Assembly (NCBI GenBank): GCA_000349905.1
Contig: KB722762.1
Location: forward strand, 451,569 to 463,492
Length of the DNA: 11,924 bases
Source of the DNA: Volvariella volvacea V23
Lineage: Eukaryota; Basidiomycota; Agaricomycetes; Agaricales; Pluteaceae
Direction: 5' to 3'
Shown here: positions 1-7,251 of the stretch, one piece after another
How the letters are laid out: each line of letters begins with the position of its first letter
Numbering within the stretch: the first letter of the stretch is position 1
Translations under genes and position numbers: made by a program
Notes under the pieces: model-generated
The model's database searches: none
Seen by the model: the letters and a program-made list of their open reading frames with translations, nothing else
Told to the model about the DNA's origin: nothing

Positions 1-198
1 GCTCTACATGTACATATACACTACAATCACCTTGTATTCTATGGTCTATAGTTCTAACAACTCTTCATAAGTCTATAGATATTGACAATAGTATGCACTA
101 TATTTGAATACTGCTGGAGATATTGGTCTTATACTTTAGAGGTATACTGCATATATATAATGGGTAATTTATATACCTTATACTTAACAAATTCATAA
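1..198. other. AT-rich spacer, no gene seen
   Basis: This is AT-rich sequence with scattered stops in all frames and no recognisable gene, LTR end or RNA. It ends where the family C coding relic becomes alignable, near the TAA at 196-198. CpG is almost absent, as in the other old spacers of the left half. Confidence 0.5.
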
Positions 199-513
199 GG
201 GTTATATAAAGTTATTCAAGATTTTGTATTTTGTATACCAAAAAGTTGTATTGCATTTGCAAACCATGAGAGATATTAACACTGCACTTTGCATATTCAT
301 TCTACACATAAAGTGCAATATTTTCCTCTCTTATATCTGAGAAATATAGGATAAACCTATAAAGATATTTACCATTTTGTGTTTTTCCCATTTAAGAATT
401 ACATTGTATTCAATAACTGTAAAGCACACATTAAAATTAATACAACAATTGAGATCTACATTGCCATGAATAAGCTAATTTTATTTTTAACTTATTATTA
501 TTCCTATTTATAG
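199..513 (+). pseudogene. Family C relic, copy 1 (unknown protein)
   Basis: This is a decayed coding-like frame with internal stops TAA at 277-279 and TAA at 352-354; the next stop is TAG at 511-513. It aligns in the same frame, inverted, with copy 2 (2151-2618 -) over about 90 codons. Shared pieces include CIAF/CITF, HKVQ/HKMQ followed by FP, LRNI, KDI.HFV/RDI.HFV, and IVFNN/IIFNN followed by HIK. Identity fades after about position 470, close to where the old family B LTR begins. The protein is not recognised. A shared frame among copies supports past coding, but an intron or a different true frame is possible. Confidence 0.5.
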
Positions 514-553
514 ATGCTCATTATAAACACCTAAAATATCATTATTGATTTTA

Positions 554-558
554 CTTTC
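554..558. repeat. Target site duplication, left copy (CTTTC)
   Basis: CTTTC immediately precedes the TG of the solo LTR and is repeated exactly after its CA at 1270-1274. Five bp is the expected duplication size for Ty3/gypsy integration. The duplicated bases belong to the old family B LTR. Confidence 0.9.
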
Positions 559-1269
559 TGTTGTGGAAAAAGCGAATACTCAGATTCTATTCCCAAGCGA
601 AGAATATAAGTAAAGGGGTGGAAAGAAGAGGCTAGCTCGTAGTTGCTTACCTATTCCCAAGCGAAGAATCTTTAAAGCTGGGGAATAGGTAGCAAGAGCA
701 GTACGATATATATACTACTCAAAGATAAATAAAGATAAATAAAGGGATATAATCTCTTGAGTGGAGAGAAGTGGGGGGGTTAGAATGAAGGTAAGAAAGT
801 GGGAGATCTGAGCGAAGAGTGTAGTGCACAGACCAGAGGATGCGTAAGCTGGGTCGGCATGTATGCATAAGCCCATGTCATGCGCAGTCAATGTGGAAAT
901 GGGACAGAGTCATATAAAATCATAACTGGTCGTCTGACTTGACACATGTTCATCTAGAACAAGATCAAATCATCGGACTCAATACAAAACAAAGGATATA
1001 CCATAAATGAGAAGGCGGAGACAGATAAGATGGGAATGGGTATCGGAGATAAGGGTGTAGGGTACGGATGAGTGGATATGTGTAAGTAAGGGTGATGTGT
1101 AAGAGGAAGATGGGGTAATGTGTATTATGTATTGAAGATATAGTAAAGAGGGTGTAATGAAGAAAGGAAAAGAGATAATAAAAATGCTTGATTGGGTGTC
1201 TGAGTGTAGACACTTGATGGGCACCTGTAGAGCAGGCATTTATGTCAAGAGCTCTTATGAGCCCTGACA
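559..1269 (-). mobile_element. Solo LTR, Ty3/gypsy family A
   Basis: A 711-bp LTR has ends TGTTGTGG...CCCTGACA, read on the minus strand as TGTCAGGG...CCACAACA. It is closely similar to the 3' LTR at 7093-7830, differing mainly by transitions, for example ACGCGT there and ATGCAT here at about 864-869. It carries the conserved 14-bp hairpin (649-662 with 677-690), a TATATATA near 706-713, and the internal repeat CTATTCCCAAGCGAAGAAT. It is shorter than the other two copies because the U3 start has fewer short repeat units. No internal retroelement sequence adjoins it and perfect 5-bp duplications flank it, so it is a recombination remnant. Short open frames inside it are not genes. Confidence 0.95.
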
Positions 1270-1274
1270 CTTTC
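1270..1274. repeat. Target site duplication, right copy (CTTTC)
   Basis: This is an exact copy of 554-558, directly after the CA terminus of the solo LTR. The interrupted family B LTR resumes here. Confidence 0.9.
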
Positions 1275-1554
1275 CTTTTATTTTATTATGTCATTTCTTT
1301 ATCAGATTAGTCAGCATGATTAGATAAGATGATTACATATGTAAGAGATTACAGTTACTACATCAAGTACATTTCCAAATGGTGGTCACCTCTAAAAAGA
1401 TATGAACTGGTTAGCGAATAACCGAGGGAGACCATTAGGCATATGACCCATAGAATGTATTAGAAATGTGCGTCATGATTGCACCATAGCACGCAATCAT
1501 CATGCAAGTATTAGCATAATGGTCTGTGCACAAGTAGTTAGAATATCCATAAAT

Positions 1555-1585
1555 ACTGGAGCTAGCTGGCAGGTAGCTCCCCAGT
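1555..1585. repeat. Conserved hairpin in old family B LTR
   Basis: GGAGCTA (1558-1564) and TAGCTCC (1574-1580) form a stem that is extended by ACT/AGT outside. The same hairpin is present at 10057-10087 in the younger B LTR, although sequence around it has decayed strongly. It may be a structural element of the LTR transcript. Confidence 0.55.
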
Positions 1586-1902
1586 TCTGATCTGGTCTTT
1601 ACTGCCCTCGTTGAGCTGTGCAGCCTAAGCATCCCAGTACCTCTACTTCAACGACTGAGATATACACTCATTACAATATGAGTACTCACAGTGGTAAGCA
1701 GATCATTGTTAATCTTTCTTCTTATCTGGTTGTTGTGGAGTGAGATGCTTCATGTGCATCTGCTGACCACCATATATCGTTTCATACAGATAGCTTGAGG
1801 CCTGTCCCCTGTTGAGGATAGAGTCTGTTTCATTATCCTTTATATTTATTTCATTATGCTATTTATCAGGGTTAACAAGCACTCAACATGGTTGCTGATA
1901 TA

Positions 1903-2094
1903 CATAAGAAATGGCACAAAAGTTGCACAAAGTTTAGTGAAGAATTGAATGAGTAATTAAGCACCTTTCACGGGTGTAGTAATGACCCAACATCACATCA
2001 TCCAAATATAGAGAATTGCTTTTATTGATGCAATAGCACTGTCATAACTTTTGGCTAAGGGTGCAGCTTTCTGAGATGCTAAGGCTATCTCTGG
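1903..2094 (-). pseudogene. Unknown coding relic cut by the old B LTR
   Basis: The minus-strand frame reads about 64 codons with only two stops, TGA at 1993-1995 and TAA at 1957-1959. Segments such as PEIALASQKAAPLAKSYDSA and CWVITTPVKGA look protein-like in composition, unlike the surrounding spacer. A TGA at 2095-2097 lies directly upstream. The frame ends at the junction with the old family B LTR (end at 1900), so that LTR may have inserted into the gene. It lies downstream of family C copy 2 on the same strand, in a different frame, and may be a later part of the same gene. I do not recognise the protein. Confidence 0.4.
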
Positions 2095-2150
2095 TCATAA
2101 AATATGACATATTCTGTTTTATCTGTATGCAATCAGTTCTTTACAGAACC

Positions 2151-2618
2151 TTATAATGTTATAAGCAAATCTGTACAAAAATCTATGTAGAATCCAATGG
2201 TTATATCAGTTTTAATGTGCATTTCATGGTTATTGAATATGATACAATTTATTGGTTTGAAAAGCACAAAATGGTTAATATCTCTACATGTTCTTCATAT
2301 ATTTCTTAGCTATAAGGAAGGAAAATCTTGCATCTTATGTATATAATACATATATAAAGTGTGGTGGTGATGTCTCCCATGGGTTTGAAATGTGATACAA
2401 ACTTTCATTGAACTCAACCAAAATATAACATTACAAGCTCAGAACTTACCACCAGGTACCAATATCAGGCATAGCTTTTCTGGTCCTAAAAAGACTGAGT
2501 CCTCACTATAATCTGAACTTGGAACCAGATAGTGTGAAGTGCTTAGTTTTTTTGATGCTTTGTAGTACTTGTGCTGTTTGCGATGAAAGTCATGTGCTGG
2601 GTTTGATGGTGGTGGACC
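2151..2618 (-). pseudogene. Family C relic, copy 2 (longest; unknown protein)
   Basis: A single minus-strand frame of 155 codons before its final TAA holds three internal stops (TGA 2439-2441, TAG 2310-2312, TGA 2295-2297). The first 59 codons are open and contain HDFHRKQHKYY, SSDYSEDSVF and KLCLILVP. Later pieces are NVIFWLSSMKV, a His-rich stretch GRHHHHTL, and RDINHFVLFKPINCIIFNN. Copies 1, 3 and 4 share different parts of this frame. The stops are explicable by C-to-T or G-to-A; at the first, copy 4 has CAA. A GTAAGT shared with copy 4 just before that stop (2445-2450) could instead be an intron donor with coding in another frame, so the true frame is not certain. Function unknown. Confidence 0.5.
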
Positions 2619-2904
2619 TTAACCCTAGTAGTAGCAGACCCTAACCACTCCTTAGCCAGTGCACCAGTGTACCAAATAGTTGATTGTTGGGCATGCTAGT
2701 ATTGAACTTCAGTTTTTTATTCTTCCCACCACACATTACCCTCTTTTAACAATGTTTCAGCCTATTTTTCTGCTTGACCTAGTATTAGTATAGTTCCACT
2801 GCTGAATAAATATGTTGTTTTCCACTGTTTTTGCTTTTTTTATTGTACTTAATGATTACAAATAGTTGTTTTTGTAACATATCACTAGCTGGGTCTAGTG
2901 ATGC
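2619..2904. other. AT-rich spacer, T-rich, no gene seen
   Basis: This interval has no credible coding frame. Its right part (about 2700-2880) is T-rich and precedes a 37-bp minisatellite, an arrangement that recurs at about 5380-5530. Confidence 0.4.
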
Positions 2905-3035
2905 TCCATCACCATGTCATGTCTAACGATGCTGCTGCACTACCACCACTATTTCACATCCAATGACACTAGTGGCCTACCACCACCATGTCATGTCCAA
3001 TGATACTGGTGGCCCAATACCACTACCATCTCACC
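2905..3035. repeat. Degenerate 37-bp minisatellite, array 1
   Basis: Tandem units lie at 2905-2940 (36 bp), 2941-2977 and 2978-3014 (37 bp each), followed by a partial unit. The core is TACCACCACCATGTCATGTC, followed by an AATGATACTGGTGGCC-like end. Units differ mostly by transitions. The same unit recurs at 5530-5620, between other repeats. Confidence 0.8.
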
Positions 3036-3310
3036 AAGGAAGTACTGGAACTAGAATCCTACACACAGAATTGGTTAGTTAGCCCAGCTAGAGGTCCTGG
3101 ATTTGGAAATTTTGACCCTTTCCACTAAGTAGCATTATTGGTTAAGTAAAAAGTGTTTATATACATTTTTTGGTGCAGGAATATATTACTAGTATGTAAA
3201 TATGAGGTATATCCCTCTGCAAAGTGTTTATAGTGCATGGATGTGTTGCTTAGCTTGATATTGTTATGAGAGACATTGGGTGGTAGCTTGGAACTATTCT
3301 AACAGTGTGA
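3036..3310. other. Spacer with no gene seen
   Basis: This is AT-rich, CpG-poor sequence without a supported frame. A short imperfect direct repeat containing AAAGTGTTTATA occurs near 3150 and 3222. The TGA at 3308-3310 is in frame with the following relic. Confidence 0.4.
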
Positions 3311-3970
3311 AAACTGAAACCACCAGCATTACTAGCAGTCAAATATAGACAAGTCAAGATTGCTTTTGGTTTTACTGTTAATGCTGGGTTACAGATCAAG
3401 TTTAATTTCAATGAATATGCTATATGCCCTGATTGTGGCACAAGCATCAACTGTGGTCTATTTGGCCTTAAAAATCTTAGAAACAGACATATAAGGTCTA
3501 AAGCATATAGAAAAGCCCAAGCAAAAAAAGATAAGAAACTAATAAAGATGGTTGGGACATTACATATCTTTCTCAAATCACAAGCAACTCCTAACTGACC
3601 TTCACTCCAACCTCCCATTCCCATTCAACTACTACAATCTTATAGAAGGCTGGTGCTTTTACCCAATTCACCAATGATAATAGCATTTCTCAAGCAACTA
3701 TAATGTGCTATCAAAGGCCTGCTCCACAGTGTTCCAAAGGCCACTGATGATGATATTTTGGCATGCTTGGCCCATGACCCATAAATGCACAATAACCCCA
3801 AGGCCAATATAGATAGCTTATGAGAGGATGTCTTAAATCTGTTGCTGAAGTTTGTTTTTAGTTAGAACACCAAATAGAATATGGCCACTATTGTCTGACA
3901 TGAAGAGAAAGAGGCTTGGGGTGTTTTCCAGTTTGTTGAGTATTTTATACAGAAGAGCTATTTCTGTTAG
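3311..3970 (+). pseudogene. Decayed zinc-finger-like (BED-type?) gene relic
   Basis: One plus-strand frame can be followed for about 219 codons without a frameshift. It opens with about 95 uninterrupted codons (3311-3595) containing CPDCGTSINCG (from 3425) then NRHIRSKAY, which resembles a C-x2-C...H-x5-C BED-like finger with the last Cys replaced by Tyr. A Lys-rich stretch (KAQAKKDKKLIK) follows, then VPKATDDDILACLAHDP, EDVLNLLLKFVF and WGVFQFVEYF. Stops fall at 3596, 3701, 3782, 3821, 3863, 3875 and 3896, with another at 3968, and each can arise from CAA, CAG, CGA or TGG by one transition. From memory this layout resembles a basidiomycete-expanded family of unknown function, but I cannot verify that. 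The start is not identifiable. A minus-strand open frame over 3250-3624 is its antisense shadow. Confidence 0.6.
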
Positions 3971-4438
3971 CATTCTTTGTTAGTACTTATATGGGCTTCA
4001 AGTTGAGCCTACCACAGAAAGTGCAATTAAATGTTACCAAATAGGCTGTGAAACATAATAAGTATGCTCTTATATACTTAATTTATAGTACAACATTAAC
4101 ATCAATATACATTAGTATTATTCTGACTGTGCTGTAGTTAGCTATCTACCAAGAAGTTGGACTTGTAATACCTGTTTATTATTGAGAGAGAGAAAGCAAC
4201 AACATCAATAATTATATATGGTTATATTTTTGATTATATAGTCAGTTAGTCCAAGCAAAAGAGCTTGTCCAAAGAAATTCAATTTTATATATAGTATTTT
4301 AGTGTTAATATCTCTTTGCATCTTATATCTAATAATGCTGCCTACTTTGCTGCTAGTATTCATTTTTGTTTCTTACTTTCACTTTTTTGTGTTTTTCTCA
4401 TCTTGTGTCTTTTCTCTTTTTTTTTTATTTATGTTTCC
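3971..4438. other. AT-rich spacer, no gene seen
   Basis: The C-terminal part of the preceding relic may trail into 3971-4040, but stops become frequent. The rest is AT-rich, with a GA-rich microrepeat near 4182-4195 and a T/C-rich tract from 4370 up to the LTR. The plus-strand open frame starting near 4302 crosses the LTR boundary and is not a gene. Confidence 0.45.
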
Positions 4439-4443
4439 TTCCT
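4439..4443. repeat. Target site duplication, left copy (TTCCT)
   Basis: TTCCT directly precedes the TGTCAGGG end of the LTR and is repeated exactly at 5207-5211. Confidence 0.9.
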
Positions 4444-5206
4444 TGTCAGGGCTTGTAAGAGCCCTCGACATAAACGCCCGATATTCTAACGCCCATCAAG
4501 CGTCTACATCTCATCAACAAGCGCTCACCAAGCGTTTACACCCACATTGACGCCCACTAAGTGTCTCTATTATCTCATTTCCCTTTCTTTTTTCTTTCTT
4601 TTCTGATACACCCTTTTCATTATATCTTCGATACATAATACGCATTACCCCATCTTCCCTCTTACTCATCATCGTCACCTACATACATCCGCTTACCCGT
4701 ACCCTACACCCTCATCTACGATACCCATTCTCACTCTACCCATCTCCGCTTCCCCTTTATAGTATACCCTTTGTTCTCTACTGCATCCGATGACTCAATC
4801 TTGTTCTAGATAAACATGTGTCAAGTCAGAAGATCGATTATGATCTCATATGACTCTGTCCCTCTTCCCACATTGACTGCACATGACACGGGCTTACACA
4901 TACATGCTGACCCAGCTTACACGTCCCCTGGTCTGTGCGCTACACTCTTCACTCAAAACTCCCACTTTGATACCTTCATTCTTACCCCCCACTTTTCCTC
5001 ACCCAGGAGATTATATCCTTTTATTTATCTTTATTTTTATCTTTGAGTAGTATATATACCGTACTGCTCTTGCCACCTATTTCCCAGCTTTAAAGATTCT
5101 TCGCTTGGGAATAGGTAAGCAACTACGAGCTAGCCTCTTTACTTATCTCTTTACTTACTATTCTTCACTTGGGAATAGAATCTGAGTATTCGCTTTTTCC
5201 GCAACA
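4444..5206 (+). mobile_element. Solo LTR, Ty3/gypsy family A, opposite orientation
   Basis: A 763-bp LTR runs TGTCAGGGCTTGTAAGAGCC...TTTTTCCGCAACA, the inverted counterpart of 559-1269 and 7093-7830. In its sense direction it shows short GCGT-containing repeats at the U3 start (about 4470-4570), decayed GCTTACGCGT-type motifs (about 4890-4930, now GCTTACAC), a TATATATA near 5051-5058, the hairpin ACCTATTTCCCAGC (5075-5088) with GCTTGGGAATAGGT (5103-5116), and a second TTCACTTGGGAATAG near 5164. It has perfect 5-bp target duplications and no adjoining internal sequence. Short frames inside it have no support. Confidence 0.95.
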
Positions 5207-5211
5207 TTCCT
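5207..5211. repeat. Target site duplication, right copy (TTCCT)
   Basis: This is an exact copy of 4439-4443, directly after the CA end of the solo LTR. Confidence 0.9.
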
Positions 5212-5255
5212 GTATCATATATTGCAATATATAACTAAATACAAACCAACAAATT

Positions 5256-5372
5256 AGTTATCATTTTTTCTCTTTCTTCTCTTTCTCCTTTTGTCTCTAT
5301 CTCTATCTTTTTTCTTTTTCTTTTTCTTTTTTTTATCTCTATCTCTCTTTCTTTTCTCTCTTCTCTTCTTCA
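5256..5372. repeat. Low-complexity pyrimidine tract
   Basis: This is an almost pure C/T stretch on the plus strand, with runs such as TCTCTATCTCTATC and CTTTTTCTTTTTC. It is simple-sequence DNA with no coding content. T/C-rich sequence continues less purely to about 5530. Confidence 0.8.
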
Positions 5373-5529
5373 AGTTCATCATTATTCACTTTCTTGATTT
5401 TCTGTCTTGCCTCATCTTTTTGTCTTCTCTTGACTTGAAAAATGTTATATAACCTGTTAGTACCTTTGTATCTTTGTTAACCTAACTCTGCTTAGTCTGA
5501 CTGCTTATTTGCCTGTTTACTTATCTGTC

Positions 5530-5620
5530 TCACATCTAATGACACTGTTACACTACCACCATCTTGCATCCAACAACACTGGCAGCCCAATACCACCATC
5601 CACCAGTAGTTAACAATACT
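5530..5620. repeat. Degenerate 37-bp minisatellite, array 2
   Basis: The unit starting TACCACCATCTTGCATCCAA at 5554 (about 37 bp), with a partial unit before it (CACATCTAATGACACTG) and a divergent one after, matches the unit of the array at 2905-3035. Both arrays follow a T-rich tract, so they may be two copies of a longer decayed repeat. Confidence 0.65.
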
Positions 5621-5985
5621 ACCACCCCATGATCTAATAATCAATCAATAATGCTAGTATTTTATCAAGTAATGTTCAGGAAAGGAACAGCTGATTAAGA
5701 GAAATAGTTAGTTCACAGTCTAGACAGTAAATGGAGGCTAATGGGAGTAGATAATTCAATGTACAAAAATGATGCATGTAGCCAGCTCTCTCTGATTCTT
5801 ATACTTAAATTAGTATTATCCATCCATCATATTGTTTAGCCAATTTAGAGAGTTTTTGACTAATACTCTTATTGATGGTTGTGCAAGAGCTGACTTAATG
5901 TAGTATAATAACACTAGTAGCACTCTTGCTTAATCTAACTCTTACTATTATTATAATAACCTACTAACTACCACCTTTTTTCTTA
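5621..5985. other. AT-rich spacer, no gene seen
   Basis: No supported coding frame, LTR end, or repeat shared with the rest of the window was found here. CpG is nearly absent. Confidence 0.4.
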
Positions 5986-6258
5986 TCTCAAACACAAGCT
6001 CTTTTGGAGCACTTCTAGGTCTAGGCTGATATTGAGCCTTTGAGAGAGATAAGAGATCTTCTTCAAAATCACTTATCCAATGTTGCATCAGTTGCTGGAA
6101 CATTGATGGTTAGGATTGCAAGTTAATGCAGGCTCACTTGTAATGTCATATTTTGGTTGAGTTCAATGAAAGTTTATATTGCACTTTAAATCTGTGAGAG
6201 ATATCATTATCACATTTTGCATGTGCATTATACACATAAAATAGAAGATTTTTCTTAG
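5986..6258 (+). pseudogene. Family C relic, copy 3 (unknown protein)
   Basis: A plus-strand frame has stops at 6016, 6022, 6124, 6187 and 6256, with protein-like segments between: ADIEPLREIRDLLQNH, SVAGTLMVRIAS, NVIFWLSSMKVYIAL, and ERYHYHILHVHYTHKIEDFS. From about 6133 it aligns, inverted, with copy 2 (2438 downward), sharing NVIFWLSSMKV and the His-rich block in the same frame. The part before 6130 is not found in copy 2, so the two are divergent paralogues or rearranged. The shared frame supports past coding; the function is unknown. Confidence 0.5.
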
Positions 6259-6397
6259 CTCAGCTTAAAGTATACTGATTGAATGACCATTGAGTGAGAT
6301 ATTACATCTCTACTGTAGCTCTGACCTATATTGAGTGCTGAAATTAATAGCCAAGGTTAACCAAATGGAAGTTACTGCCAAATCAAAAAAAAAGTGC

Positions 6398-6526
6398 TCA
6401 AAGTCCTAAAGTGTGCAAACTAAGCACCCAAGCTTGGAACTTACTGTTAGGCACCAAAATCAGGCACAGCTTTCCTGATCTTGAAAAGACTAAGTCCAGA
6501 ATGTAGTGAGAACTTGAAATAACATG
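6398..6526 (-). pseudogene. Family C relic, copy 4 (fragment)
   Basis: An uninterrupted 42-codon minus-strand frame before TGA 6398-6400 contains KLCLILVPNSKFQA, matching KLCLILVPGGKF then a stop in copy 2, where the stop replaces the CAA seen here. The shared GTAAGT (6440-6445) leaves open that this is an exon-intron border in another frame. The fragment lies about 140 bp from copy 3 and in opposite orientation, so the locus 5986-6526 is a rearranged, head-to-head remnant. Confidence 0.45.
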
Positions 6527-6527
6527 A

Positions 6528-6773
6528 TGGTTAAAGCAATATGAAAAGGTTATTCAGCATAAGAAGTATATTAATTGGAGATTGTCCCAGCTCAAAAAAC
6601 AGTATTATCCTAAATCACCACCTTCACCTCCTGTATCTCTGAAGTCATTAAGTGCTCTATTATCTCAAAAAAGAGTCTTAACAATGTTTAAGCATCTCTT
6701 AGTATACTCAGTCTCATTGGTTGAGCTAGGCACTTGTTATAGTGCCACTTACTTCATTCCTGTATTGTCCTGA
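6528..6773 (+). other. 81-codon open frame, possible coding relic
   Basis: After a TGA at 6525-6527 the plus strand stays open for 81 codons. The first part, including KYINWRLSQLKKQYYPKS then PPSPP, has a protein-like composition. No good start codon (the nearest near-cognate is TTG at 6582) and no recognised domain were found. It is longer than expected for such AT-rich DNA, but may be chance. Confidence 0.25.
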
Positions 6774-7087
6774 TATTTTGCCCTTTTCAACCACTCTGAT
6801 CTTTGATCTTACTCCCTTTTGGAATATATAATTAAGAATTTCTAATATCCAACAATATACTTTCTTATTTGCTATTACATCAAGTACCCGTCAACAGATC
6901 TTTTCACTAGACAGACTTTAATTGTTGATTTTATTCATGTTCAGCTATCCTAGTATAATTGAAAGGAATGGTCAATATCTATGTGATTTAATGTGGTACT
7001 TGTTCAATGCCTGGTGATCATGGTAATGACTTCAAATGCTCAGGTCTAAGTTTAAGATATGGGTTTTTATTCTTTCTTGATAGCTAT
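6774..7087. other. AT-rich spacer, no gene seen
   Basis: No supported gene or repeat was seen in this stretch, which forms the host-side flank of the family A element. Confidence 0.4.
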
Positions 7088-7092
7088 CCAAT
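7088..7092. repeat. Presumed target site duplication (CCAAT)
   Basis: CCAAT abuts the terminal TG of the family A 3' LTR. The matching copy should lie beyond the 5' LTR, outside the window to the right, so this is a prediction from the 5-bp duplications of the two solo LTRs. Confidence 0.5.
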
Positions 7093-7182
7093 TGTTGTGG
7101 AAAAAGCGAATACTCAGATTCTATTCCCAAGCGAAGAATAGTAAGTAAGGGTGTAAATGAAGAGGCTAGCTTGTAGTTGCTT

Positions 7183-7224
7183 ACCTATTCCCAAGCGAAG
7201 AATCTTTAAAGCTGGGGAATAGGT
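7183..7224 (-). promoter_or_regulatory. LTR hairpin just downstream of TATA
   Basis: ACCTATTCCCAAGC (7183-7196) and GCTGGGGAATAGGT (7211-7224) pair over 13 of 14 positions with a 14-nt loop. On the minus strand this lies about 15-57 nt past the TATA palindrome, so it would fall at or near the 5' end of the element's RNA. The same structure occurs at 649-690 and 5075-5116. A transcript-end role is inferred from position alone. Confidence 0.55.
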
Positions 7225-7239
7225 GGCGAGGGCAGTACA

Positions 7240-7251
7240 GTATATATACTA
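7240..7251 (-). promoter_or_regulatory. Predicted TATA box of family A LTR
   Basis: The palindrome AGTATATATACT contains TATATATA and is retained in all three family A LTRs (near 706-713 and 5051-5058 in the solo copies). It sits where an LTR core promoter is expected, upstream of a short R-U5 of roughly 120 bp. No transcription start has been mapped. Confidence 0.5.

Larger units (their letters stand above)
490..1900 (+). repeat. Old, decayed family B LTR, split by a solo LTR
   Basis: The stretch 1270-1900 aligns almost end to end with the reverse complement of the younger B LTR (from about 10350 down to 9638). Both have GATTACATA near 1331, the hairpin ACTGGAGCTA...TAGCTCC, and the terminal region ATCAGGGTTAACAAGCACTC...GCTGATA, which matches ATCCCGGTCACGCGAGTGCT...ACTGACA. 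Differences are mostly C-to-T and G-to-A, especially at CpG. The piece before the inserted A LTR (about 490-558) aligns weakly with the B sequence just upstream. The first 500 bp or so of a full B LTR, including its TATA region, are missing or unrecognisable. The 3' end at 1900 abuts a coding relic. The left limit is uncertain. Confidence 0.75.

Noticed and set aside
965..1270. Overlapping minus-strand open frames (965-1270 and 979-1239)
   Set aside because: They lie inside the solo family A LTR, are low-complexity Tyr/Ser/His/Leu translations, and have no counterpart intact in the other two LTR copies.
1435..1632. Minus-strand open frame of 65 codons
   Set aside because: It lies within the decayed family B LTR, which aligns at the DNA level with non-coding LTR sequence.
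2905..3035. Possible CRISPR-like array
   Set aside because: Units are contiguous and degenerate, without unique spacers, and the context is a eukaryotic repeat-rich region. It is a minisatellite.
3250..3624. Minus-strand open frame of 124 codons, apparently hydrophobic
   Set aside because: It is antisense to the plus-strand zinc-finger-like relic, whose frame continues well beyond it. The hydrophobic look comes from Lys/Asn-rich codons on the other strand.
4302..4550. Plus-strand open frame of 82 codons
   Set aside because: It starts in T-rich spacer and crosses the boundary into the solo LTR at 4444, so it cannot be an ancestral gene.
4816..5046. Plus-strand open frame of 76 codons
   Set aside because: It is inside the family A LTR. 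A related frame exists in 7206-7424 only because the LTRs are homologous, and both are low complexity.
6774..7092. Possible coding relic in the spacer before the A LTR
   Set aside because: Short stretches look protein-like but no frame stays open or matches another locus in the window.
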